DNA of 64,000 nucleotides, taken from the NCBI RefSeq assembly GCF_029814175.1, contig NZ_CP122312.1, positions 2,480,001-2,544,000 on the forward strand, written 5' to 3'. This stretch comes from Halospeciosus flavus. Lineage in GTDB: Archaea; Halobacteriota; Halobacteria; Halobacteriales; Halobacteriaceae. Each line of letters opens with the position of its first letter. The first letter of the stretch is position 1. The translations under genes and the position numbers were made by a program. Shown here piece by piece: positions 1 through 8,703 of this stretch. The notes under the pieces were generated by a model. That model was not told the origin of the DNA. It searched no databases and saw nothing but the letters and a program-made list of their open reading frames with translations.

Positions 1-201
1 CTCGTGCTCGGGGAACGGGAGAACACCCTCGACGCGACGGTCGAGAGCGTCGAGTTCCTCGGCGACGCCTACCGACTCCACTGTGACTGGCGGGGTCGGG
101 AGGTGCTGGTGAAGACCGACACCGAACCCGGACGGGAGACCGTCACCCTCGGCTTCGACTCGAACGACGCGTGGGTCCTCCCGGACGCCCACCGCGCTTA
201 A
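1..201 (+). CDS. ABC transporter ATP-binding protein, C-terminal end (partial)
   Basis: The reading frame is open from the first base and stops with TAA at 199-201, so this is the 3' end of a gene that begins outside the window. The 66 visible residues resemble the TOBE-type substrate or regulatory domain at the C-terminus of ABC importer ATPases: a short beta-rich segment with FLGDAYRLHCDW, then EVLVKT, then VTLGFDSNDAWVLP. The Walker motifs would lie upstream and cannot be checked. The substrate class (thiamine, iron, molybdate or polyamine type) cannot be told from this part. The internal GTG at base 4 is not a credible start. Confidence 0.7.
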   Translation, partial: LVLGERENTLDATVESVEFLGDAYRLHCDWRGREVLVKTDTEPGRETVTLGFDSNDAWVLPDAHRA

Positions 202-227
202 CCCCTGGCCACGCGAGAGTCACGAGT

Positions 228-1400
228 ATGCGCGAGGATTTCCTCCTCCTCGACCCCGGCCCGGTCCCGCTGAGTCACGACGTCCGCGAGGCGATGCGGG
301 ACCCGATGGTCTCGCCCCGCTCCGACGAGTTCGAGGCCGTCTACGAGCGCGCACAGGACGAACTCGACTACGTGTTCGAACACTCGACGCTCGACGAGTC
401 CTCGACCGCCAGCGGCGGGACGTCGCTGATCCTCGACGGCCCGGCGACGGTGGGGATGGAGGCCGCCGTGTCGAACCTGGTCGACGACGACTCGTCGGTC
501 GTCGCCGTCGTGAACGGGGCGTTCGGCCGGCGGTTCGCCCGCATCGCCGAGCGCCACTGCTCGGTCACGACCGTCGAGTTCGAGTGGGGTGCCCCGGTCG
601 ACACCGCCGCGGTCGCCGAGGCCGTCACCGACGAGACGGACGTCGTCACGGTCGTCCACAACGAGACGAGTACGGGTGTCCGCAACCCCGTCGAGCAGGT
701 CGGGGAAATCGCCGCGGCCCACGACGCCCACTACGTCGTCGACGGCGCCACCTCCGTCGGCGGCGACGAGTTCCGTATCGACGACTGGAACGTCGACATC
801 GCCGTGGTGGACGGGCCGAACTGCCTCGCCGCTCCGCCAGGCGTCTCCGCGCTCTACGTCACCGACGACGCCGCCGAGGCCGTCGACGGTGCGGGGGCGC
901 CGCTCAGTCAGGACCTCGACCGCTACCGCCAGGCGGCCGAGGACCACCGGACGCCGTTTACGAGCGCCGTCCCCCTCTTCCGCGGACTCGCGTTCGCCGT
1001 CGAGGAACTCCGTCACGAGGGGATGGGCGAGCGCATCGCCCGCCACCGCCAGCAGGCCGCGGCGTTCCGCGACGCCTTCGAGGCGATGGGTCTCGACCGC
1101 TTCCCCGAGTCGTCCGCGGACGTCACGCCCTCGAACACGGTGACCGCCGTCCAACTGCCGGCGGACGTACGCGGCGACGACAGCGCGGCCTTCTTCGACG
1201 CCGTCGAGAAGCGCGGCGTCTCCATCGCCGGTGGACAGGGCCCCCTCGACGGCACTATCTTCCGCGTGGGCAACATGGGCAACCTCACCGCCGAGCAGGT
1301 CCTCCGCGGCGTCCGTGCCGTCGGCGAGTCCTTCCAGGAGGTGGGAGTCGACGTCGACGCCGAGGCCGGGTTGGCGGTGGCACGCGAGCGACTTCGATAG
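228..1400 (+). CDS. Class V aminotransferase-fold protein (alanine-glyoxylate type) lacking the PLP lysine
   Basis: The 390-residue product has the full layout of the alanine-glyoxylate/serine-pyruvate aminotransferase family: LDPGPVPL near the N-terminus, a VDGATSVGG cofactor-binding strand near residue 172, APPG after the active-site strand at 202-205, and FRVGNMGN near the C-terminus, which carries the carboxylate-binding Arg. In active members the residue four before APPG is the Schiff-base Lys (as in SQKxLxxPPG). Here it is Asn198, codon AAC at 819-821. The frame is open throughout, so it is not an obvious pseudogene. It may be a non-catalytic or altered paralogue. The ATG at 228 follows the previous stop by 26 bases and fits a family N-terminus; upstream in-frame residues look non-coding. 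Confidence 0.8.
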   Translation: MREDFLLLDPGPVPLSHDVREAMRDPMVSPRSDEFEAVYERAQDELDYVFEHSTLDESSTASGGTSLILDGPATVGMEAAVSNLVDDDSSVVAVVNGAFGRRFARIAERHCSVTTVEFEWGAPVDTAAVAEAVTDETDVVTVVHNETSTGVRNPVEQVGEIAAAHDAHYVVDGATSVGGDEFRIDDWNVDIAVVDGPNCLAAPPGVSALYVTDDAAEAVDGAGAPLSQDLDRYRQAAEDHRTPFTSAVPLFRGLAFAVEELRHEGMGERIARHRQQAAAFRDAFEAMGLDRFPESSADVTPSNTVTAVQLPADVRGDDSAAFFDAVEKRGVSIAGGQGPLDGTIFRVGNMGNLTAEQVLRGVRAVGESFQEVGVDVDAEAGLAVARERLR

Positions 1401-1466
1401 TCCGGTCGCGACCACCACCCTCCGCGACGCCGACTTTTTAACACGTCGTATGACGTAGTAAACAAC

Positions 1467-2219
1467 ATGTCCGACAACGGTGGGACCGACGAGTCCGACG
1501 GGCCGGCCACGGACGACGGCGCGTCGCTCGAAGCCCTCCGAAACGCCCGCTCAGAGGCGCGCGAGACGCTCTCCGAACAGTCCCAGATGTTCAGGCGTAC
1601 CGACAAGAAGGCCATTCGACTCCTGAAGTTCAACGCGACGCTCCTCGTCGTGTTGGCGACGCTGCTCCCCGCCGTGGCGAACGCGAACCTCGGTGTGACG
1701 GTCCTGTTCAGCGGCTACCTCGCCGTCGGGTTCGTCTGCCTGCTCGCGTCGGCCGCGATGGCCGGCGTCGCGTACACGACGACCGCACAGTACAGCGGTA
1801 TCGGTCCGACGGACCTCTCGAAGACGGTCATCGAGAACTACCACTCGAAGCGCTTCGAGAAGCGACTCGTGAGCGGGTACGCGAAGTGGATCCGCGGTAA
1901 CCGCCGGACGAACACGCGGAAGGCGCCGCTCATCACGGCGACGCTCCTGTTGATGCTCGGCGCGATGGGCGGGTTCCTCCTCGCCTTCTTCGCGACGTTC
2001 AACGGGAGCGTCCCCCGTTTCCTGCTCGCCGCCGTCGTCGTCGTGCTCGTCGGCGCGACCTACTTCTCGCGCCTCCACGAGCAGATCGCCCGGTGGCGGC
2101 GGGCCGCGAAGAAGGCCGGTCAGGTCGACGACGGGGACTTCGACGCCGTCGACGTCGTCGACCCATTCCACGGCGAGCAACTCTCGACCGGCCGCGAGGA
2201 GGGTACGGGCAACGAGTAG
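1467..2219 (+). CDS. Haloarchaeal four-helix membrane protein, function unknown
   Basis: The product has 250 residues. An acidic, Ser/Asp-rich N-terminus of about 35 residues is followed by two hydrophobic segments (about residues 52-70 and 75-100), a basic cytoplasmic-looking loop with many Lys/Arg (about 115-150), two further hydrophobic segments (about 153-175 and 180-197), and an acidic tail. I do not recognise a domain with a known activity. A T-rich TATA-like element (ACTTTTTAAC, around 1434-1443) lies about 27 bases before the ATG, so transcription probably starts close to the start codon. It stands alone between the aminotransferase-like gene and metY. Confidence 0.6.
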   Translation: MSDNGGTDESDGPATDDGASLEALRNARSEARETLSEQSQMFRRTDKKAIRLLKFNATLLVVLATLLPAVANANLGVTVLFSGYLAVGFVCLLASAAMAGVAYTTTAQYSGIGPTDLSKTVIENYHSKRFEKRLVSGYAKWIRGNRRTNTRKAPLITATLLLMLGAMGGFLLAFFATFNGSVPRFLLAAVVVVLVGATYFSRLHEQIARWRRAAKKAGQVDDGDFDAVDVVDPFHGEQLSTGREEGTGNE

Positions 2220-2291
2220 GGACGGCGAATCGGGGGCAAGCGTTGCCGTAACTGACGGTTATAGATTCCTGGAGAAATATGCACTACGTAC

Positions 2292-3593
2292 ATGAGCGAC
2301 GAGGACCGACAGGGGTTCGACACGGACGCGGTCCACGCGGGCCAGGAACCGGACCCCGCGACGGGCGCGCGCGCCACACCGATCTATCAGACGACGTCCT
2401 ACGTCTTCGAGGACGCCGAGCACGCGGCCGACCTCTACGCCCTCGAAGCGGAGGGCGACGTCTACTCGCGCATCAGTAATCCGACGGTCGAGGTGCTCGA
2501 AGAGCGCCTCGCCACGCTCGCGGGTGGGACGGGTGCGGTCGCGACGGCCAGCGGGATGGCCGCCCTCGACGCCGCCACGTTCGTCCTCGCCTCCGTCGGC
2601 GACAACGTCGTCTCTTCTTCGGCTATCTACGGCGGGACGCGCACCTACCTCGAACACACCGCGGGACGGCGCGGTATCGAGGCGCGCTTCGTCGACCCAC
2701 TCGACTACGAGGCCTACGAGGAGGCCATCGACGAGGACACCGCCTACGTCCACGTCGAGACCATCGGCAACCCCTCCTTAGTGACGCCGGACTTCGAGAA
2801 ACTCGCCGACGTCGCCCACCGTAACGGCGCGCCGCTGTTCGTCGACAACACGTTCGCCACGCCCGCGCTGTGTCGGCCGCTGGAACTCGGTGCGGACCTC
2901 GTCTGGCACTCGACCACGAAGTGGCTCCACGGGTCCGGGACGACGCTCGGCGGCGTCCTCGTCGACGGCGGGAACTTCGATTGGACGGCCGAGCGCCACC
3001 CCGAAATCGCCGGCGAGAACCCCGCCTACCACGGTATGGTCATCGACGAGGAGTACCCCGACGCGCCCGTGGCCGCCGCGACCCGTCTCCGGGGAACCCG
3101 CACCCTCGGGAACATGCAGAAGCCCTTCGACGCGTGGCAGACCCTCGAAGGCCTGGAGACGCTCCACCTCCGCATGGAACGCCACGCCTCCAACGCCCAG
3201 CGAGTCGCCGAGTACCTCGCCGACCACGAGGACGTCGCGTGGGTGAACTACCCCGGACTGGCGGACCACGAGACCCACGACAACGCCACGGAGTACCTGG
3301 AGGGTGGGTACGGCGGGATGCTCACCTTCGCGCCCGAGGGCGGCTTCGAGGCCGCCAAGCGCGTCTGCGAGGAGACCGAGTTGGCGAGTTTCCTCGCGAA
3401 CGTCGGTGACGCGAAGACGCTCATCATCCACCCGGCGAGCACCACCCACGCACAACTCTCCGAGGAGGCCCAGCGCGAGAGCGGCGTCCACCCCGACATG
3501 CTCCGCGTCTCCGTGGGCATCGAGGACCCTGCGGACGTGGTCGCCGACCTCGAACGGGCCATCGAACGGGCCAGCGCCGCCGGCGGGGAGTGA
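2292..3593 (+). CDS. metY: O-acetylhomoserine sulfhydrylase
   Basis: This 433-residue PLP enzyme of the Cys/Met metabolism family replaces the acetyl group of O-acetylhomoserine with sulfide or methanethiol to give homocysteine or methionine. Visible hallmarks are FDTDAVHAGQEPDPATGA at the N-terminus, YSRISNPT near residue 58, VDNTFATP near 184, and WHSTTKWLHG with the PLP lysine at about residue 210. The length matches the MetY branch (about 430) rather than the shorter MetB/MetC group. The stop is followed three bases later by metX, whose product makes its substrate, so the two form an operon. ATG 2292 is preceded by an AT-rich stretch at 2258-2280 that probably holds the promoter. Confidence 0.93.
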   Translation: MSDEDRQGFDTDAVHAGQEPDPATGARATPIYQTTSYVFEDAEHAADLYALEAEGDVYSRISNPTVEVLEERLATLAGGTGAVATASGMAALDAATFVLASVGDNVVSSSAIYGGTRTYLEHTAGRRGIEARFVDPLDYEAYEEAIDEDTAYVHVETIGNPSLVTPDFEKLADVAHRNGAPLFVDNTFATPALCRPLELGADLVWHSTTKWLHGSGTTLGGVLVDGGNFDWTAERHPEIAGENPAYHGMVIDEEYPDAPVAAATRLRGTRTLGNMQKPFDAWQTLEGLETLHLRMERHASNAQRVAEYLADHEDVAWVNYPGLADHETHDNATEYLEGGYGGMLTFAPEGGFEAAKRVCEETELASFLANVGDAKTLIIHPASTTHAQLSEEAQRESGVHPDMLRVSVGIEDPADVVADLERAIERASAAGGE

Positions 3594-3596
3594 CCT

Positions 3597-4799
3597 ATGG
3601 ACGTCGAACGCGACACGCGCTCGCTGGGGTCGTTCACCTTCGAGTGCGGTGACGTCATCGACGACCTCGAAGTCGCCTACGAGGCCTACGGCGAGTTCAC
3701 CGGCGACAACGCGGTGCTCGTCTGTCACGCCCTCACCGGCAGCCAGAACGTCGCCTCGCGGAGCAGCGGCGACACGGCGGGACAGGCCCGCGCCTGGTGG
3801 AGCGACGTCGTCGGTCCCGGGAAGGCCATCGACACGACCGAGTACTACGTCGTCTGTGCGAACGTCCCTGGATCGTGTTACGGCACGTCCGGGCCGGCCA
3901 CCGAGGCGCCGGACGGCGAACCCTACGGGACGGACTTCCCGCCCGTGACGGTCGGCGACTGGACGCGCGCCCAGCGACGACTGCTCGACGACCTCGGCGT
4001 CGGCCGCCTCCACGCCGTCGTCGGCGGGAGCGTCGGCGGGATGAACGCCCTCGACTGGGTGAAGCAGTACCCCGACGACGTCCGCCTCGTCGCGGCCATC
4101 GCCACCTCCGCCCGCCTCGACCCGCAGTGTCTCGGACTGAACGCCATCGCCCGCCGCGCCATCACCACCGACCACGACTGGGACGGCGGCGACTACTACG
4201 GCGAGGACCACCCCGACCCGACCGACGGTCTCGCGCTCGCCCGGCAGATCGGCCACATCATGTACCTCTCGAAGGCGTCGATGGAGCGGAAGTTCGGTCG
4301 GCGCTCCGCGGGTCGCGGGTCCGTCCGCGACACCTTCCCGGTCGACGAGGCCGCGGGCTTCTTCCCCTACCGCGAGGTGGAGTCCTACCTCGACTACCAG
4401 GCCGAGAACTTCGTCGACCGCTTCGACGCCAACGCCTACCTCTACCTCACCCGCGCGATGGACGACTACGACCTCTCGGAGGGGTACGGGTCGGACGCCG
4501 AGGCCATCGGCGCCTTCGACGGCGAGGCGCTCCTCCTCTCGTTCACGGGCGACTGGCACTTCACCGTCGAGCAGTCCGAGACGCTCGCCGACGCCTTCCG
4601 CGAGGCGGACGCCGAGGTCGCCCACCACGTCGTCGACTCGGACCACGGCCACGACGCCTTCCTGGTCGAACCCGAGAACGTCGGCCCACCGCTCTCCGAC
4701 TTCCTCGCCGCCGGCGTCGGCGGCCGTGCCGTCTCCGATACGGAGGAGTCAGAACGGAGCGGACACGCACCGGTCCACAACAGTCTCTTCCCCGGGTGA
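3597..4799 (+). CDS. metX: Homoserine O-acetyltransferase
   Basis: This 400-residue alpha/beta hydrolase transfers acetyl from acetyl-CoA to homoserine, feeding MetY encoded three bases upstream. The MetX signature is clear: [10 protein letters not shown] as the oxyanion-side loop, [11 protein letters not shown], the nucleophile elbow GGSVGG with Ser145, the acid in SFTGDWHF, and the catalytic His in DSDHGHDAF. Length and order match the family. The last 25 or so residues after the hydrolase fold ([21 protein letters not shown]) are polar and unrelated to the active site. Co-occurrence with metY points to the acetyl (not succinyl) route of direct sulfhydrylation. Confidence 0.93.
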   Translation: MDVERDTRSLGSFTFECGDVIDDLEVAYEAYGEFTGDNAVLVCHALTGSQNVASRSSGDTAGQARAWWSDVVGPGKAIDTTEYYVVCANVPGSCYGTSGPATEAPDGEPYGTDFPPVTVGDWTRAQRRLLDDLGVGRLHAVVGGSVGGMNALDWVKQYPDDVRLVAAIATSARLDPQCLGLNAIARRAITTDHDWDGGDYYGEDHPDPTDGLALARQIGHIMYLSKASMERKFGRRSAGRGSVRDTFPVDEAAGFFPYREVESYLDYQAENFVDRFDANAYLYLTRAMDDYDLSEGYGSDAEAIGAFDGEALLLSFTGDWHFTVEQSETLADAFREADAEVAHHVVDSDHGHDAFLVEPENVGPPLSDFLAAGVGGRAVSDTEESERSGHAPVHNSLFPG

Positions 4800-5115
4800 C
4801 GGTCGCCCGATTCCCCTCGTCTCGTTTCACTCGCTCACTTCGCCACGAGTCTCGACTCCACCCAGTCGGATTTACCCGAGGTAAACCTCGACGTCGGTGA
4901 GTCGCCCGTGTCGGTGTCAGACACCCGACCGAACGTATCAGGGACCCACTGTTCCACCGTCTGTCGCCGTCAGACACGACCTGTCGTGGCTCGACGGACT
5001 CTGACGTGTGTAAGACATTCGGCGTCGTCTCCAGTTAAAAAAATGTGTACGCTCACGAACTATACGCAACTGGTAATTCCATACTTTAATCTTGCGGCCG
5101 TTCGTGGGGTAACGT
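4800..5115. other. Intergenic spacer with several inverted repeats and a promoter
   Basis: No credible gene is seen in these 316 bases. Three short perfect inverted repeats follow metX: TTTACC-CGA-GGTAAA at 4871-4885, GGTGTC-A-GACACC at 4913-4925 and CACGAC-CT-GTCGTG at 4975-4988. They could end the metYX transcript or bind regulators. The last 80 bases turn AT-rich. The element TACTTTAAT at 5082-5090 lies about 30 bases before the ATG at 5116, the spacing of a haloarchaeal TATA box on a nearly leaderless transcript. Confidence 0.5.
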
Positions 5116-6021
5116 ATGGGGGAAATTGGGGGTTCACAGCCCAACCCGACGTCGACGGCGTGGGGGCGCCGTCTCGCCGAAGTTATCGCACTCGCCGTTC
5201 CGCCCGCGCTGCTGGTCGCCGTCTTCGCGGCGCCGCGGACGGTGAAAGAATCGCTGGTCCTCGCCGTGAGTGACCCGACGGCCGTCGGGTTGTGGGCGTC
5301 ACACTACGTCCACTTCACGGAGAGTCACCTCGTCGAGAATCTCGTCTCGTACGCACTGCTCGTACCGACCTGCTACGCACTCTGTGCACTCAGCGGACGC
5401 CGACGACGGTTCTGGGGGGCCTTCGTCGCGTTCCTCGTCGGCTACCCGCTCTTGCTCTCGACGGCCGACGTCCTCCTCGGACAGCCAGGCGTCAGCTACG
5501 GGTTCTCGGGCGTCGCGATGGCCTTCTTCGGCTTCCTCGGTCTCTCGCTGTTCACGTTCCTCGCCGAGCACTTGGAGGGTGCTACACTCGACCACGCGCC
5601 GGCGGTCTTCTTCGCGGGCGCGTCGCTCATCGCCGTCGTCGCACTCCCGTCGAGTCGCCGGGCGACCACGGCGGGCGTCGCCGCCGCGCTCATCGCGCTC
5701 GGCTACGCCGTCTCGTGGTACACCGCGCTCCCGGTCGGTGCGCTCCGCCGGGCCTTCGCGAATCCGGGCGTCGTCGAACTCCCGGCCTTCGCGCTCTGTC
5801 TGTTCGTCGCGACCGTCTTCGCCGGGTTCCCGGCGAACCCGTTCCGCTCGGGTGTGGTCGTCAACGTCTACGTCCACTTCGTCGGCTACTGCACCGGGTT
5901 CGTCCTGCCGTTCGCGTACCTCCAACTCCGGTCGGTCCGTCGGGGGTTCGACGAGGAACGTGAGCCGTCGGATACCGCCGACCGGGTCTCGGGGTCGCTG
6001 TCGACCGAAGGCCGCGTCTGA
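5116..6021 (+). CDS. Rhomboid-like intramembrane serine protease
   Basis: The 301-residue product is almost wholly hydrophobic, with about seven membrane segments. Rhomboid features can be seen in order: a loop with SHYVHFTESHLVENLVSY (His-rich motif followed by the Asn region), the serine motif GVSYGFSGVAMAFFG with Ser in GFSG, and a late helix with VHFVGYCTGF supplying the candidate catalytic His. These match the Ser-His dyad of rhomboid proteases that cut substrates within membranes. The sequence is otherwise diverged, so activity is inferred from the motifs only. It is monocistronic, with its own TATA-like element upstream, and is convergent with serB. Confidence 0.7.
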   Translation: MGEIGGSQPNPTSTAWGRRLAEVIALAVPPALLVAVFAAPRTVKESLVLAVSDPTAVGLWASHYVHFTESHLVENLVSYALLVPTCYALCALSGRRRRFWGAFVAFLVGYPLLLSTADVLLGQPGVSYGFSGVAMAFFGFLGLSLFTFLAEHLEGATLDHAPAVFFAGASLIAVVALPSSRRATTAGVAAALIALGYAVSWYTALPVGALRRAFANPGVVELPAFALCLFVATVFAGFPANPFRSGVVVNVYVHFVGYCTGFVLPFAYLQLRSVRRGFDEEREPSDTADRVSGSLSTEGRV

Positions 6022-6036
6022 GCCCTGGAGCGCGTC

Positions 6037-6684
6037 TCAGCGCTCGGCGTCGAGGAGTCCGTCCTCCTCGAAGACGCGCGCGAGTCGGTCCATCGTCGCG
6101 ACGACGACGTCGCAGTGGGGGCGCACCGCTGGCTTCGGGAGGAAGCCGATGGACTGGCCCGCCACCTTCAACATCGGGAGGTCGTTGGCCCCGTCGCCCA
6201 CGGCGACTGTCTCCGTGAGGTCGACGTTCTTCTCCACGCAGAGTGCCTCCAGCGCCTCGTCCTTCGTCCCCTCGATGAGCGGGCCGTCGGCGTCGCCGGT
6301 GAGGTGGCCGTCCGCGACGGGGAGTTCGTTCGCGACGATAGTGTCGACCGCGACGTTCTCGCGGGCCAGCGCCGCCTCGACGCCGGGCGTGAACCCGCCG
6401 GTGAGGATGGCGGTCGTGTGTCCCGCCTCGTTCAGTCGCTCGACGAGGTCGGCCGCGCCCGGCCGGAGGTACACCTGTTCGTAGGCGGCCTGCGCTTCGG
6501 GTTCGGGGAGACCTTCGAGCAGTTTCGCCCGCTCGTAGAGACTCTCCGCGTAGGAGAGTTCGCCGCGCATCGCGCGGGTCGTGATGTCCTCGATCTCGTC
6601 GGCGACGCCGTACTGCTCGCCGAGCAAGACCATCATCTCGGAGTCCGAGAGCGTCCCGTCGAAGTCGAACGCAACGAGTGCCAT
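6037..6684 (-). CDS. serB: Phosphoserine phosphatase
   Basis: This 215-residue HAD-superfamily enzyme makes L-serine from phosphoserine in the last step of serine synthesis. Motif I is AFDFDGTLSDSE (nucleophile Asp7, general acid Asp9), motif II is ILTGGFTPG, and the motif III/IV region is VAVGDGANDLPML, which binds Mg. I place the start at the ATG complementary to 6682-6684, just before motif I. A longer in-frame extension upstream is low-complexity and not family-like. The gene is divergent from serA, which encodes the first enzyme of the same pathway, and is convergent with the rhomboid gene. Confidence 0.9.
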   Translation of the reverse strand: MALVAFDFDGTLSDSEMMVLLGEQYGVADEIEDITTRAMRGELSYAESLYERAKLLEGLPEPEAQAAYEQVYLRPGAADLVERLNEAGHTTAILTGGFTPGVEAALARENVAVDTIVANELPVADGHLTGDADGPLIEGTKDEALEALCVEKNVDLTETVAVGDGANDLPMLKVAGQSIGFLPKPAVRPHCDVVVATMDRLARVFEEDGLLDAER

Positions 6685-7021
6685 GTGGTAGGCGTTTTGC
6701 GCGGGGGTGCGTAAGTGATTCGTGATTCTGACGACGGGACGCGACCCACTTCCCGAACCCGACTCCCGACGCCGCATATCTCAGTTATCGCGCCCATATC
6801 TCGGAAACGGTTCGCCACCGCCCGACCCCGTGACGGCCCGGTCCTCGGCGGCGGTGGTGTCCGGGCACGGTGAGCGGTCAGAACGTGACGTCGTACGTGC
6901 ACACTCGCTGGTTCCCGACCAGATATCGATACACGTACGTGCCTAATTCCGGCCGGAATCGACCCCGACAATTCGCGCCCATGTGGAAAGCATTAACCTC
7001 GCGCGGCAGTTTCGTCCGAGC
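6685..7021. promoter_or_regulatory. serB/serA divergent control region with two 20-bp repeat units
   Basis: This 337-base region separates two divergent serine biosynthesis genes and should hold both promoters. No gene is visible. Bases 6775-6814 hold two tandem 20-base units (catatctcagttatcgcgcc and catatctcggaaacggttcg) that match, in reverse orientation, the periodic arrays at 27956-28070 and 47271-47407. The units lie about 90 bases from the serB start. Nearer serA, AT-richer stretches around 6940-6990 could hold its promoter elements. Which gene the repeats serve cannot be told from the sequence. Confidence 0.5.
6775..6814. repeat. Two copies of the 20-bp dyad repeat (array A)
   Basis: Two head-to-tail 20-base units share the core atatctcRG, and the first carries the near-palindrome TATCTCAGTTATCG. 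They are spaced exactly 20 bases apart. Read on the other strand they agree with the consensus of the larger arrays, roughly CGATAACTGAGATATGGaGC. Neither copy lies in a coding region. Confidence 0.6.
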
Positions 7022-8620
7022 ATGAAGGTTCTCGTCACGGACCCCATCGCGGACGCCGGTCTCGACCGTCTCCGCGAGGATGGCCACGAAGTCGTCACCG
7101 CCTACGAGGTCGAGGGGGACGCCCTCCTCGACGCCGTCGCCGACGCGGACGCGCTCATCGTCCGCTCCGGTACGGAGGTCACCGAGGAGGTCTTCGACCA
7201 CGCCCCCGACCTGCAGATCGTCGGCCGCGCCGGCATCGGCGTCGACAACATCGACATCGACGCCGCCACCGACCACGGCGTCATCGTCGCCAACGCCCCC
7301 GAGGGCAACGTCCGCGCCGCCGCCGAGCACACCGTCGCGATGGCGTTCGCCACCGCCCGTTCCATCCCGCAGGCCCACGACCGCCTGAAGGCCGGCGAGT
7401 GGGCGAAGGGTGACTTCCTCGGGACGGAGGTCAACGGCAAGACGCTCGGTATCGTCGGTCTCGGTCGCGTCGGCCAGGAGGTCGCCAAGCGCCTCGGCAG
7501 CCTCGGCATGGACCTCGTCGCCTACGACCCCTACATCAGCGAGGAGCGTGCCGAACAGATCGGCGCCGACCTCGTCGACCTCGACGACTGTCTCGACCGC
7601 GCGGACTTCCTCACCGTCCACGTCCCGCTCACCGACGAGACGGAGAACCTCATCTCCGAGGAGGAACTCGCCCAACTCGAAGGCGGTTACGTCGTCAACT
7701 GTGCACGCGGCGGCGTCGTCGACGAACCGGCGCTCGCGGGCGCCGTCGAGGACGGCGTCCTCCAGGGCGCGGCCATCGACGTCTTCGCCGAGGAACCGCT
7801 CCCCGAGGACTCCCCGCTGCTCGACGTCGAGGACATCGTCGTGACGCCCCACCTCGGCGCCTCCACGGCCCAGGCACAGGAACACGTCGCCGTCACGACG
7901 GCCGAGCAGATTCTCGCCGCGTTCGCGGACGAACCGGTCCTCAACGCGCTCAACGCGCCCTCTGTCGACGAGAGCGCCTTCCCGCGCATCGAACCGTACA
8001 TCGGTCTCGCCGAGACGGCCGGGAAGGTCGCCGCCCAACTGTTCGACGGCCGCGTCGAGCGCATCGAGATCTCCTACGCCGGCGACATCGCCGCCGAGGA
8101 CCTCGACCTCGTCACCGCCAGCGCCCAGAAGGGCGTCTTCGAACCGCTCGAGTGGCAGGTCAACGCCGTCAACGCCCCACGAGTGGCCGAGGAACGCGGC
8201 ATCGAGGTCACCGAGTCGAAGACCCGCCACTCCGAGGACTTCCAGAGTCTCCTCTCGGTCACCGTCGGCGACGACGAGACGGAACTCACCGTCTCCGGCA
8301 CGCTGTTCACCGGCGACGAACCCCGTCTCGTCTCCATCGACGGCTACCGCGTCGACGCCATCCCCGCGGGCAACATGCTCGTCGCCCGCAACTACGACGA
8401 ACCCGGCGTCATCGGCTTCATCGGCACCGTCCTCGGTGAACACGACGTGAACATCGCCGGCATGTTCAACGCCCGCGAGACCATCGGCGGCGAGGCGATG
8501 ACCGTCTACAATCTCGACGACGACGTCCCCGAGGCGGCCGTCGACGAACTCGAAGCCGACGAGCGCATCATCGAGGTGCGCGAACTCGAACTCAGCGAGG
8601 CCCCGTCCGGCCGCGAGTAA
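7022..8620 (+). CDS. serA: D-3-phosphoglycerate dehydrogenase
   Basis: This 532-residue NAD-dependent enzyme oxidises 3-phosphoglycerate to start serine synthesis. Order of domains: a substrate-binding half with GRAGIGVDNID, a Rossmann fold with GIVGLGRVGQEVA (about residues 141-153), catalytic residues in NCARGGVVDE and in TPHLGAST, then the long form's intervening domain (about 325-450) and a C-terminal ACT domain with VGFIGTVLGEHDVNIAGMF-like residues, which normally senses serine. Start ATG 7022 gives the usual MKVLVTDPI N-terminus; the ORF extends 13 codons upstream without family similarity. It faces serB across a shared control region. Confidence 0.94.
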   Translation: MKVLVTDPIADAGLDRLREDGHEVVTAYEVEGDALLDAVADADALIVRSGTEVTEEVFDHAPDLQIVGRAGIGVDNIDIDAATDHGVIVANAPEGNVRAAAEHTVAMAFATARSIPQAHDRLKAGEWAKGDFLGTEVNGKTLGIVGLGRVGQEVAKRLGSLGMDLVAYDPYISEERAEQIGADLVDLDDCLDRADFLTVHVPLTDETENLISEEELAQLEGGYVVNCARGGVVDEPALAGAVEDGVLQGAAIDVFAEEPLPEDSPLLDVEDIVVTPHLGASTAQAQEHVAVTTAEQILAAFADEPVLNALNAPSVDESAFPRIEPYIGLAETAGKVAAQLFDGRVERIEISYAGDIAAEDLDLVTASAQKGVFEPLEWQVNAVNAPRVAEERGIEVTESKTRHSEDFQSLLSVTVGDDETELTVSGTLFTGDEPRLVSIDGYRVDAIPAGNMLVARNYDEPGVIGFIGTVLGEHDVNIAGMFNARETIGGEAMTVYNLDDDVPEAAVDELEADERIIEVRELELSEAPSGRE

Positions 8621-8703
8621 CGCTCCCGTTCTTACCCACGTTTTTCGACTCCCGCTTCGCCGCTTCCCCCGTCCTCAAGTACCACGCCCGCTTCGACGTT
8701 CGC

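Noticed and set aside
198..1418. Long open frame opposite the aminotransferase-like gene
   Set aside because: It is a GC-rich shadow rich in Arg, Gly and Val with no motif; the plus-strand frame has clear family motifs.
2255..2291. Fourth copy of the 20-base motif before metY
   Set aside because: GTAACTGACGGTTAT resembles the core, but the second unit and the period are not convincing.
2778..4652. 624-codon frame opposite metY and metX
   Set aside because: It spans two clear enzyme genes and has no domain; it arises from third-base GC bias.
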